Source: Mucilaginibacter pedocola (lineage in GTDB: Bacteria > Bacteroidota > Bacteroidia > Sphingobacteriales > Sphingobacteriaceae). From it: 64,000 nt of DNA. Location of the stretch: contig NZ_MBTF01000035.1 in the NCBI RefSeq assembly GCF_002013915.1, positions 186,001 to 250,000 on the forward strand, given 5' to 3'. Shown in pieces: positions 34,764 through 42,447 of this stretch. A program made the position numbers and the translations under genes. How positions within the stretch are numbered: position 1 is the stretch's first letter; each line of letters begins with the position of its first letter. Below the pieces are notes generated by a model. The model was not told where the DNA came from. It worked only from the letters and a program-made list of their open reading frames with translations, and searched no databases.

Positions 34764-35297
34764 ATGGTAATAAACTTTACTGATATAACATACCTAAAAC
34801 ATGGCTCTGCAGCGCAGCAGGAAGTTTATACTTTACTTACCGAATGGCAAGTGATGGATATGCTGAAGCACTATTCGCCAGTGCCCGTGGGTACGTTCCC
34901 TTTAGATATACAAGTACCCGGCAGCGATCTGGATATTGTTTGCTGTTATACTGATGCTGATTCGTTCGCAGCAGAAATGAAAGCACTGTTTGTTGCCGAA
35001 GATGGCTTTTCGATAAAGGAAATAAGCCATTTAGCAGAGCCCGCTGTACTGGTGAGCTTTATCAAAAGTGGCCTGCCCGTAGAAATATTCGGGCAAGCGA
35101 TCCCCGTGATCGAGCAGATGGGCTATCGCCACATGCTTGCCGAGTATGCTATTTTACAGCACTTCGGCGAAGAATTTAAACAGGCTGTTATTGGCTTAAA
35201 ACTACAAGGCATAAAAACCGAACCTGCCTTTTGCCAATTGCTGGGGCTTGGTGGTGATCCGTATCTGAACTTGTTGGAATACAAATTACCCACTTAA
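34764..35297 (+). CDS. DUF4269-family nucleotidyltransferase-like protein
   Basis: The 177-residue cytoplasmic protein matches DUF4269. The PLDIQVPGSDLDIVCCY stretch at about residues 48-64 has the GSDLD pattern of the nucleotidyltransferase fold, with spaced acidic residues that could bind metal. GLPVEIFGQAIPV and GYRHMLAEYAILQ are typical of the family. No function is established. It lies 71 bases after GH92, past a terminator, so it is probably transcribed separately. Confidence 0.8.
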   Translation: MVINFTDITYLKHGSAAQQEVYTLLTEWQVMDMLKHYSPVPVGTFPLDIQVPGSDLDIVCCYTDADSFAAEMKALFVAEDGFSIKEISHLAEPAVLVSFIKSGLPVEIFGQAIPVIEQMGYRHMLAEYAILQHFGEEFKQAVIGLKLQGIKTEPAFCQLLGLGGDPYLNLLEYKLPT

Positions 35298-35353
35298 ACT
35301 AAAAAGACTACGTTCATATTAGTAGCGGCCCTAAATTGTGGGCTTACATAAAA

Positions 35354-35491
35354 CGTTCCGCTGGAACGTAGAGCGGATGCTGTTATTTCCTACCCATAAG
35401 CCGTTCCTATGGAACGAAGCGCCTCTATATCCCATCGGGATATTTTATAGGTAGATAAATGTAAACGCAAATGTCACGTTCCATAGGAACG
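35354..35491. repeat. REP-like element with four short palindromes
   Basis: The gap holds GTTCC-N-GGAAC palindromes at 35354-35368, 35402-35416 and 35477-35491, and an ATCCC-ATC-GGGAT palindrome at 35429-35441. Two of these are enclosed by a longer inverted repeat (CTACCCATAA at 35390-35399 against TTATAGGTAG at 35445-35454, one mismatch). No coding sequence is supported. The pattern fits an interspersed repetitive extragenic element, possibly moved by a REP-associated transposase encoded elsewhere. Confidence 0.7.
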
Positions 35492-35539
35492 TCTTATAGA
35501 TAGAGATTGATTAGTTGAACAGCTTTTAATCCCGTAAAA

Positions 35540-36187
35540 TTATTGTGGCAGCATCCCTATCTTTTGCAGCCACTTCTTAACAGCTGCATCGGTTTCGGTT
35601 TTCTTGTTACCTTCCATCACGTACAAAATACCATCTCGCTCAATGCCGCCTTTGGTGGTAAAGCCGTCTAAGACTTTGCTGTTTGGGCATAATTCCTTTA
35701 CGGTATCAAAACTGCTGCCTATGCCGTAACCCGCATTTGTGTTAAACGGTATAATGGTTTTACCCTTAAGGTTGTATTGATGCAGGAAGCTTTTCATAGG
35801 CGGCGGCAATTGCATGCCCCACGTAGGGAAGCCTACAAATACTACATCATATTTCTCAATTCCCTCAATTTTGGTTTTCAGCGGCAGTAGGTAGCCCGTT
35901 TCATTTTCGTGAGCCACTTGGCTTACGGTTGTTTTATAATCTGCCGGGTAAGGCTTTTGCAGTTCAATTGGCATCAGATCGCCGCCGGTATAACCTTGTA
36001 TTATCTCGGCCAGTGTTTTGGTATTGTTGGTGCGCGAGAGGTAAACTATCAGGATGCGTTTGCCACCTGTTGGGTTTGCGTCAGCAGGTGCTTGTTGCGC
36101 GCGCCCGCACGATGGCAGAATGAAAACGGTTAACACTGCGCACATCGCCGGTAATATTATTTTCCTCACAAAGTCTTTTCTTTTCAT
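35540..36187 (-). CDS. Secreted flavodoxin-family lipoprotein
   Basis: The 215-residue protein has a lipoprotein signal (ending LPSCGRAQ, Cys near 27) and then a flavodoxin domain. ILIVYLSRTNNTKTLAEII at about residues 45-63 is the FMN phosphate-binding loop, and VVFVGFPTWGMQLPPPM near 110-126 contains the aromatic isoalloxazine contact. Exported flavodoxins are found in Bacteroidota and other bacteria but their partners are unclear. It is the last gene of a minus-strand operon with an NTF2-like and an aldo/keto reductase gene, one base apart from the former. Confidence 0.88.
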   Translation of the reverse strand: MKRKDFVRKIILPAMCAVLTVFILPSCGRAQQAPADANPTGGKRILIVYLSRTNNTKTLAEIIQGYTGGDLMPIELQKPYPADYKTTVSQVAHENETGYLLPLKTKIEGIEKYDVVFVGFPTWGMQLPPPMKSFLHQYNLKGKTIIPFNTNAGYGIGSSFDTVKELCPNSKVLDGFTTKGGIERDGILYVMEGNKKTETDAAVKKWLQKIGMLPQ

Positions 36188-36188
36188 A

Positions 36189-36569
36189 TCAATAGGCCGA
36201 TGTAGTGTGCAAATTCACCAATTTCCATTTGCCGCTTTTTTTGCGGTTGTATACCTCGGTGTAAACCAGCGGATATACGCAACCGCCGTTTACGGTAAAT
36301 GTGGCCCTGCCCACCAGCACGGCCACATTACCGAATACTTTTACCGACGCTTCTTCCTGCTGCTCTATTTTGTTGTACACAAAACGGCGGGTACGCAACT
36401 GGTCCATCCAATCATCTTTGGTGGTGGTGCGGCCGGTGATGTGTACGAACACCAGGTTATCATCAAAAAGCTCATCCACCAAATCAAATTTGCCCGTAGT
36501 TTTCCAGGTAAATTTATCGGCAGACAGCTTTAGTATTTCCTCTATTTTTTGGAGCTTACCTTCACTCAT
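36189..36569 (-). CDS. NTF2-like (SnoaL/DUF4440-type) protein
   Basis: A small (126-residue) cytoplasmic protein with the NTF2-like cone fold pattern: an N-terminal helix pair, FDLVDELFDDNLVFVHITGR, the TTKDDWMDQLRTRR helix and three closing strands with a WKLVNLHTT end. Such proteins can be enzymes or ligand-binding partners. It sits between the aldo/keto reductase (14 bases) and the flavodoxin (one base), so a shared redox-related job is likely but not demonstrated. Confidence 0.82.
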   Translation of the reverse strand: MSEGKLQKIEEILKLSADKFTWKTTGKFDLVDELFDDNLVFVHITGRTTTKDDWMDQLRTRRFVYNKIEQQEEASVKVFGNVAVLVGRATFTVNGGCVYPLVYTEVYNRKKSGKWKLVNLHTTSAY

Positions 36570-36583
36570 TTATTGCTCCGGGT

Positions 36584-37567
36584 TTATTTGCTTACCAATG
36601 CCTGTAAACTTGCAGGGTAACGTGCGCCTTCAATTTTTATTTGCGATGCTGCTTCCTCAATTTTGGCAAGGTCGGCTGTGCTTAGTTTTACATCCAATGC
36701 GCCGAGGTTTTCTTCCAAACGATGTAATTTGGTGGTGCCGGGAATAGGCGCTATCCATGGTTTTTGTGCCAGCAGCCATGCCAAAGCTATTTGGGCAGGC
36801 GTTGCTTCTTTTTCTTTAGCGATAGCCGTCAGCAGGTCAACCATTATCTGGTTAGCCTTACGGGCATCTTCGGCAAAGCGTGGTACAATGTTGCGGAAGT
36901 CGGTTTTGTCGAATTGCGTATCTGCACTTATCGCTCCGGTAAGAAAACCCTTACCCAGCGGACTAAAAGGCACAAAGCCAATTCCTAATTCTTCCAGCAA
37001 TGGTAATATTTCTGCCTCGGGCTCGCGCCACCATAACGAATATTCGCTTTGCAGGGCAGCCACAGGCTGCACGGCATGTGCCGCACGGATAGATGCTGCG
37101 CCCGCTTCCGACATGCCGAAGTGCAGTACTTTACCTTCGGCTATCAGGTCCTTTACAGTACCGGCTACATCTTCCATGGGTACGCTTGGGTCAACGCGGT
37201 GCTGGTAAAACAGGTCGATGCGGTCGGTCTTCAGGCGTTTTAACGATTCTTCAGCAACCTTACGGATATGCTCGGGGCGACTATCAACACCATTGGTAGG
37301 CGTAGCATCTTTAAAACCAAACTTGGTAGCTATAACTAAGCTATCGCGATATGGGGCAAGGGCATTGCCCAGTAGTTCTTCGTTCGCAAACGGGCCGTAA
37401 GCCTCGGCGCTGTCAAAAAATGTAACGCCTTTCTCTACTGCTGCGTGCAGTAGTTTGGTTGCTTCGCTGATATCGGTAGCGGGGCCGTAGCCAAAGCTTA
37501 AACCCATGCAGCCTAAACCTAAGGCCGATACTTCCAGCCCGCTTTTACCTAATGTTCTTTTTTCCAT
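36584..37567 (-). CDS. Aldo/keto reductase
   Basis: An NADPH-dependent oxidoreductase of the aldo/keto reductase family (327 residues). The TIM-barrel shows the catalytic Asp and Tyr in FFDSAEAYGP near residues 44-53, the Lys in LVIATKFGF and the His in LFYQHRVDP. The C-terminus has the PIPGTTKLHRLEENLGAL cofactor-binding motif. I start at the ATG at 37567; the earlier start candidate adds 13 residues that do not fit the family. First gene of the operon with the NTF2-like and flavodoxin genes. Confidence 0.93.
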   Translation of the reverse strand: MEKRTLGKSGLEVSALGLGCMGLSFGYGPATDISEATKLLHAAVEKGVTFFDSAEAYGPFANEELLGNALAPYRDSLVIATKFGFKDATPTNGVDSRPEHIRKVAEESLKRLKTDRIDLFYQHRVDPSVPMEDVAGTVKDLIAEGKVLHFGMSEAGAASIRAAHAVQPVAALQSEYSLWWREPEAEILPLLEELGIGFVPFSPLGKGFLTGAISADTQFDKTDFRNIVPRFAEDARKANQIMVDLLTAIAKEKEATPAQIALAWLLAQKPWIAPIPGTTKLHRLEENLGALDVKLSTADLAKIEEAASQIKIEGARYPASLQALVSK

Positions 37568-37743
37568 AGTATGCATATTTGATGTTCTTTTAACAGAACA
37601 GTACAAATTTGCAGCCTGTTTTTGTAATACTGCTTATACGTATTACGGTATTGCCTACCAATATTACTGATGCGATTTTGGCGACAAGAAATAATATTGA
37701 TAGATTTATAATGTGTTCTCAATAGTTCAATAAACCTCTTAGC

Positions 37744-38223
37744 ATGGATGCCGGCCAGGTGATAGTAATAAACAGCGATCTTGATAAATTCAAGTTAGCG
37801 CAAGGCTGGGCTGTTTTGATTGTGACGCTGACAGTGCCATGGCTCGTATTACTGATACAGCCGGGTTGGGGCACGGCTACGTTTATTTTATTTACCAATC
37901 TGATATTTGCTGCGATAGCTGTCAATAGAGAACTGAGCTTGAAATTTGTAATAGATACAGAGAGCCAGGTTATGATACATTACCGGAGGCGGCTTTGGGC
38001 CGAGCAAACACCTGTAACCATAAATTTAAGGGATGCCTATGCGAAACTCTACACTGTGAATGATAGAGGGAATAAGTTTTGGGAATTAGCTATTATAGAT
38101 AAAAGCCAGCAGAACAAAAAGATAATTTTGACAGAATTTAAAAGCGGTTACCACGAGAGGGACATAAGGCATGTATGGCTTACCCTTAAGGAACTTGGGG
38201 TTGAATACAGCTATAAAGAGTAA
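37744..38223 (+). CDS. Hypothetical two-helix membrane protein
   Basis: I do not recognise a family. The 159-residue protein has two membrane segments at about residues 22-40 and 44-60 and then a soluble domain with alternating strands (KFVIDTESQVMIHYRRRLW... ending GVEYSYKE) that could be a PH-like fold. Codon use matches neighbours. It is transcribed divergently from the aldo/keto reductase and ends at a bidirectional terminator. Confidence 0.7.
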   Translation: MDAGQVIVINSDLDKFKLAQGWAVLIVTLTVPWLVLLIQPGWGTATFILFTNLIFAAIAVNRELSLKFVIDTESQVMIHYRRRLWAEQTPVTINLRDAYAKLYTVNDRGNKFWELAIIDKSQQNKKIILTEFKSGYHERDIRHVWLTLKELGVEYSYKE

Positions 38224-38244
38224 CGAATTTTGCACTCCTAAATA

Positions 38245-38283
38245 CAAAGAGAGGCTGTTCCATTTCGGAATAGCCTCTCTTTG
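38245..38283. terminator. Bidirectional terminator before the OsmC gene
   Basis: The arms CAAAGAGAGGCT and AGCCTCTCTTTG are perfect complements, extended inwards by TTCC/GGAA after one mismatch. It separates the convergent hypothetical membrane gene and the OsmC gene. Confidence 0.85.
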
Positions 38284-38299
38284 TAAGATGCTTTGACAA

Positions 38300-38719
38300 T
38301 TATGCGTAAACCACTTCTAATGTAATAGGCACATTCAGTGCTTTAGAGATGATACAGTTTGCTTTTGCGCCTTCGGCAATGGCTTTAAATTGCTCTTCGC
38401 TTACGCCTTCTATAATGCTGCCTTTAAGCGACAGGTGGATGCCGGTTACGGCCAATGCTGTCATATCCAGATCGAGGATAGCATCAGTTGTCAGGTCGCC
38501 GGGGGTAACGCCGTTTTGGGTTAATGCTGCGCCAACGGCCATGGTGAAACAGCCTGCGTGTGCTGCTGCCAAAAGCTCTTCGGGATTGGTGCCAATACCA
38601 TCGGCAAAGCGGGTTTTGAAAGAATATTGTGTTTTATTTAATACGGTACTTTGGGTGGTTATTTCGCCGTTACCTGTTTGTAAGTTACCGTTCCAATGTG
38701 CATTTGCTGTACGTTTCAT
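38300..38719 (-). CDS. OsmC/Ohr-family peroxiredoxin
   Basis: Members of the family reduce organic hydroperoxides in the cytoplasm. The 139-residue protein contains the two conserved Cys: one in AAHAGCFTMAVGAAL at about residue 56, one in KANCIISKALNV near 121. The Glu of NPEELLAAAHA is also in place. This suggests an active peroxidase of the OsmC type. The upstream region holds a promoter-like pair. Confidence 0.92.
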   Translation of the reverse strand: MKRTANAHWNGNLQTGNGEITTQSTVLNKTQYSFKTRFADGIGTNPEELLAAAHAGCFTMAVGAALTQNGVTPGDLTTDAILDLDMTALAVTGIHLSLKGSIIEGVSEEQFKAIAEGAKANCIISKALNVPITLEVVYA

Positions 38720-38754
38720 GATGTTTGTATTTTATTTGTTGTGTTTTGATAGGT

Positions 38755-38782
38755 CAAAGGTAGGCTGCCTTTTGCCCGCAAA
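38755..38782 (-). promoter_or_regulatory. Candidate promoter of the OsmC gene
   Basis: On the minus strand, TTTG (38779-38782) is followed after 16 bases by TACCTTTG (38755-38762), matching both the -33 and the TAnnTTTG elements. The predicted leader before the ATG at 38719 is about 30 bases. Of the promoter candidates in this window it is the only one with both boxes. Confidence 0.45.
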
Positions 38783-38838
38783 TATTAACCCGGGTTAAAG
38801 TCCCGAAGATTTATCATCATGCAAATGTCATTTGAAAT

Positions 38839-39423
38839 TTAGGCCTTTAGCCTTTTACGAATGCGGCTCAACGATGGGCCTTCTATCCCCAAATAAGAGG
38901 CGATATGGTACAGCGGCACAGCATCAAAAATATCGGGGTGGATATCCAGCATTTCGCGGTAGCGTTCTTCGGCAGTTTTGAATAGGAAGCCCTCGGTATT
39001 GGTCATCACAGTATTCAGCGCGGCTTCGGCATACAGGCGGCCAAAGCGTTCCCAGGCGGGCGAGGTTTGGTAAAGGTACTGCAGGTGGTCGTAATGGATG
39101 TAATAAATATCCGCAACCGACATGGCCTCGGTATAGTACTCGCAGGCTTGTTGGTTCAGGAAACTTTTATAAGGGCTCATGAACTGGTTGGCAGTGAAGA
39201 AAAGCATGTTCCGCTCGGTAGAGGTGCGGTCGTCGAATCGGTAAATGCGAAATACACCGCTGAGGATAAAGCCAAGGTGCTTACAAACATTGCGGTACTC
39301 GTTATAAAACTCGCCCTTTTTGTAAGTTTTATGATGCCAGTAGGGTAACGATAGCGCAAAGTCTTCCTCGCGCATGCCCGAAACTTCCATAACCGACTTT
39401 TTTAGCTGCGCGATAGGTTCCAT
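38839..39423 (-). CDS. Crp/Fnr-family transcriptional regulator
   Basis: The 194-residue protein has a cyclic-nucleotide-binding fold in the first 120 residues (GEFYNEYRNVCKHLGFILSGVFRIY). A C-terminal helix-turn-helix follows, with PLYHIASYLGIEGPSLSRIRKRL at about 170-193. It is a typical single-gene Bacteroidota Crp-like regulator; the effector is unknown and cAMP should not be assumed. It lies between the FGE group and the OsmC gene, and could control either. Confidence 0.87.
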   Translation of the reverse strand: MEPIAQLKKSVMEVSGMREEDFALSLPYWHHKTYKKGEFYNEYRNVCKHLGFILSGVFRIYRFDDRTSTERNMLFFTANQFMSPYKSFLNQQACEYYTEAMSVADIYYIHYDHLQYLYQTSPAWERFGRLYAEAALNTVMTNTEGFLFKTAEERYREMLDIHPDIFDAVPLYHIASYLGIEGPSLSRIRKRLKA

Positions 39424-39462
39424 TGATTTTGTTTTTAGGTAAAGGTAAACCTTTAAAACGGG

Positions 39463-39678
39463 TTATTGCTTTTTCTTCTTCTGCTGAGCCAGCATTTTTG
39501 CCTTCGATGGGCTGCCTTTGCAGCAACTCTTTTTAGGAGCCAATGGGTTTTGCTTAGCTTTTTTCAGGCTATCTGCCAATAGCGGAGTTTTGGTATCTGC
39601 TGTGTTTCCGTTGGCAAAACTCAAGCTTGCGCAGAGGCAGGCAATCATTATCAAACCAAAGTATTTTTTCAATTTCAT
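39463..39678 (-). CDS. Small secreted Cys-containing protein next to FGE
   Basis: I do not recognise a family. The 71-residue product has a signal peptide (about 1-22, ending LSFANG) and a Lys-rich mature part. The CysCys pair lies in the context KKSCCKGSPSK near residue 54 of the protein. It is encoded 11 bases after the formylglycine-generating enzyme on the same strand, so they are probably co-transcribed. A metal-binding role or a substrate/partner role for the neighbouring enzyme are both only guesses. Confidence 0.65.
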   Translation of the reverse strand: MKLKKYFGLIMIACLCASLSFANGNTADTKTPLLADSLKKAKQNPLAPKKSCCKGSPSKAKMLAQQKKKKQ

Positions 39679-39689
39679 GTTTTCTATCA

Positions 39690-40718
39690 TCAAATATCTT
39701 TAACGCACCTGAAGCCTAAATTATTGGAGCCGCTGCTTACTTCGCCTTTGCCGCGGCTGCCGGTTTTAAAACGGATGCAATATTGCTCGCTGCAAATAAA
39801 TGAGCCACCGCGTTGTACGCGTTTAACCGCGCCGGGTTCATCAGGGTCGTAGCTGTCGGTAGGGCCCAGCGGGTTGTTGGCGGGGCTGTGTTGGTAATAA
39901 TCGGGGCGATAAAAGTCGCTGCACCATTCCCATACATTGCCATCCATATCGTATAAGCCATATTTATTGGCCGGGAATTTCTTAATAGGGGCTACACCTT
40001 TGTAGCCATCTTCGGCCAAGTCTTTATCCGGGAAGTGCCCTTGGTAATTATTGGCCATCCATTTGCCGCCGGGGTGCAATTCGTTCCCCCAATAGTAGGT
40101 GCTGTTGCCGCCGCCTGCGCGTGCCGCGTATTCCCATTCGGCCTCGGTAGGCAGGCGCTTGTTTGCCCATTTGGCATAGGCAGCTGCGTCGGTGTAGCAA
40201 ACATGCACTACAGGGTAATTTTCCCGCCCTTTAATGCTGCTGTTTTTTCCTTCGGGATGTTGCCAGCTTGCTCCGGCAATGTATTGCCACCACTGCATAG
40301 CATCATTTAAATTAACAGGATGTTCAGGCGGCGTAAATACTGCCGAGCCGGGCACCAGGTCCTTTGGGTCTACCGTTGGGTAGTCTGCCGGGTTTAAGGC
40401 CTGTTCAGCAACGGTTACATAATTGGTGGCTTTTACAAAAGCAGCAAACTCGGCATTGGTAACCTCGTGTTCGTCCATCAAAAAATCACCCACAGTAACG
40501 CTATGCAAAGGGCGCGCATCGGTAAAAGTAGAATCGATTGCGCCCATGGTGTAGGTTCCGCCCTTTATCAATACCATACCTGCAGGCGCAGTTGTTGGCT
40601 GCATTTGGCTGGCCACCGTGTCGGCATTTTGTTGCGCGGCGGGCTTACCGGCATTGCCACAGCCCCAAGCCGTTAGGCATAGCAAGGCGATGGCGCTATT
40701 TGTAAAGCTTATCTTCAA
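39690..40718 (-). CDS. Formylglycine-generating enzyme-family protein (sulfatase activator)
   Basis: The enzyme converts the active-site Cys of sulfatases to formylglycine. The 342-residue protein has a lipoprotein signal (TAWGCGN, Cys near 20) and a SUMF1 domain at about 50-342 (MVLIKGGTYTMGAID, DEHEVTNAEFAAFV, RLPTEAEWEYAARAGG, GNVWEWCSD). The pair of active-site Cys seen in true FGE is present as ICSEQYC near 311-316, spaced CxxxxC. The start codon is TTG, with an in-frame stop a few codons upstream, so no ATG start is available. The sulfatase gene lies upstream in the same direction, across a repeat-filled gap of 352 bases. Confidence 0.9.
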   Translation of the reverse strand: MKISFTNSAIALLCLTAWGCGNAGKPAAQQNADTVASQMQPTTAPAGMVLIKGGTYTMGAIDSTFTDARPLHSVTVGDFLMDEHEVTNAEFAAFVKATNYVTVAEQALNPADYPTVDPKDLVPGSAVFTPPEHPVNLNDAMQWWQYIAGASWQHPEGKNSSIKGRENYPVVHVCYTDAAAYAKWANKRLPTEAEWEYAARAGGGNSTYYWGNELHPGGKWMANNYQGHFPDKDLAEDGYKGVAPIKKFPANKYGLYDMDGNVWEWCSDFYRPDYYQHSPANNPLGPTDSYDPDEPGAVKRVQRGGSFICSEQYCIRFKTGSRGKGEVSSGSNNLGFRCVKDI

Positions 40719-41070
40719 TTTCTCGTTCTATAATTGGTTTAAACAGGCTCCATTGAAAAACTTTACCGAGCTACCCTTTGTGCATCTTTGTGTTTTTCTC
40801 TTTGTGCCTCTGTGGTAAAATTAACCACAAAAAATTATTTACCGGTCAAAAAAAACTCTGTGGTTAAATAACTAACAACAATGTTGCGATTGGTTATTTA
40901 ACCACAAAGGGCGCAGAGTTTTACACAGAGGTTCGCAGAGAGATTTGCAAATTTGTTAGAGGAGTTTTATTGCTGGACTTCGATAAACAGCTTTGTCAAC
41001 CATTTTACAGGCTCTGTGCATCTCTGTGTTTCTCCCTCTGTGTACTCTGTGGTAAAATTAACCACAAAAA
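40719..41070. repeat. CTCTGTG/CACAGAG-type repeat family between sulfatase and FGE genes
   Basis: The gap is not coding. A direct element at about 40774-40834 and another at about 41011-41070 share CTxTGTGCATCT-TTGTGTTT stretches and end in the same palindrome (TGTGGTAAAATTAACCACA). Between them, at about 40857-40942, lies an inverted copy (TGGTTATTTAACCACAAAGG, CGCAGAG, ACACAGAG). The second direct element ends one base before the sulfatase stop codon. Confidence 0.7.
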
Positions 41071-42435
41071 CTACTGCTCGTAAACCTCTTTTATCCAGGT
41101 TTGGTATTTGGCTTTCAGTTTTTCTACTATCTCGGGGTTGTTAGCTGCCTCGTTAACCTTCTCGCTGCTATCGCGTTTTAGGTTTATCAGCATGAACTTG
41201 TTAGCATCCAATTCCTCTTTTTTCGATTGGATGGGGTTGTGCAGCAGTTTCCAGTCGCCCTCGCGCACTGCCCATTGCGGGTCTTCTTTAGAGCCAAGGC
41301 TTTGCCAATAAAATACCGGGTGCGTAGTTGGTGCGCTTGGCGATGCGATAACAGGCACCAGGCTAACACCATCTAATTTGCGCTCGGGCAGTTTTATACC
41401 GCAATATTCGGCAAGCGTGGGGTACCAATCTATATTGGCAGCAAACTGGCTGCGTATTGCATTGGCTGCAATATGCCCGGGCCAGCTAATAAATGCAGGC
41501 ACTTTAACACCACCCTCGAACACGCTGAATTTTGAACCGCGGTACGGTCCCGCGTAACCACCGCCGCCGAAAGCTCGTTCCTCTTCCGAGTGCCCCTGAT
41601 CGGCCTGGAAAACTACGATGGTGTTTTTGGTTAGCCCCAATGCGTCGAGCTTCTTCAGCAGTAAGCCAATTTTTTCGTCCATGGTAGATATCGATGCGGC
41701 ATAAAACCTGCGCGGGATAGGCAGGTTCTTATAATGATCGAGCCATTTCTTTTCACCCTGCAGCGGGTAGTGCGGCATGTTAATGGCGAAGTACATAAAG
41801 AACGGCTTGCTTTTGTTTGAGGCCATGAACTTGCCTGCCTCGTCAACCATCATATCCGGGAAGTAGTGGCCAGCCTCCCAAATTTCGGTACCGTTGCGCC
41901 ATAGGTCGTGCCGGTTGGGGCCACCCCAATAATAAAAGTGCGAATAGCTATCTATACAGCCGCCCATAAAGCCGAACGAATAGTTAAAGCCTTGCTGATT
42001 AGGCATGGTTTCGGGGTTATAGCCTATGTGCCATTTACCAATATGCGCCGTGTTGTAGCCACCGGCCTTAAACATTTCGGCCATGGTGAACTGGCTACCC
42101 GGCATGCCGCCACCTCCATAAGCGCCGGCAGCATTATCAACCAAGCCCGCGCGCTGCGGGTAACGCCCGCTTAACAACGATGCCCGCGATGGCGAACAAA
42201 TAGGCGATGCAGCATAAAAGTTGGAGAACCGGGTGCCAGAGCGCGCCAACCTGTCCAGGTTAGGCGTTGTAAGGTCTTTGGCACCGTAGATGTTCAGGTC
42301 GAGGGTGCCCTGGTCGTCGGTATAGATAACAATTACGTTAGGCTTTATTGCCGGTTTGGTTTGGGCAATGGCGTTAGCTCCGCCACACAGCATCAGCAAC
42401 GCTGCAAAGCCAAGGGTTAGTTTATTAGTATTCAT
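41071..42435 (-). CDS. Secreted type I sulfatase (arylsulfatase family)
   Basis: Hydrolyses sulfate esters, probably on glycans. The 454-residue protein has a signal peptide (ending ANAIAQTK), the metal-binding start VIVIYTDDQG, and the C-type sulfatase signature ICSPSRASLLSGRYP at about residues 80-94, whose Cys should become formylglycine. The HIGKWHIG segment gives the next active-site Lys/His, followed by FQADQGHSEE. It needs the FGE encoded downstream. It follows susD by 12 bases, so it is part of the polysaccharide utilisation locus. The glycan specificity is not clear. Confidence 0.94.
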   Translation of the reverse strand: MNTNKLTLGFAALLMLCGGANAIAQTKPAIKPNVIVIYTDDQGTLDLNIYGAKDLTTPNLDRLARSGTRFSNFYAASPICSPSRASLLSGRYPQRAGLVDNAAGAYGGGGMPGSQFTMAEMFKAGGYNTAHIGKWHIGYNPETMPNQQGFNYSFGFMGGCIDSYSHFYYWGGPNRHDLWRNGTEIWEAGHYFPDMMVDEAGKFMASNKSKPFFMYFAINMPHYPLQGEKKWLDHYKNLPIPRRFYAASISTMDEKIGLLLKKLDALGLTKNTIVVFQADQGHSEEERAFGGGGYAGPYRGSKFSVFEGGVKVPAFISWPGHIAANAIRSQFAANIDWYPTLAEYCGIKLPERKLDGVSLVPVIASPSAPTTHPVFYWQSLGSKEDPQWAVREGDWKLLHNPIQSKKEELDANKFMLINLKRDSSEKVNEAANNPEIVEKLKAKYQTWIKEVYEQ

Positions 42436-42447
42436 AGATGAGGGTTT

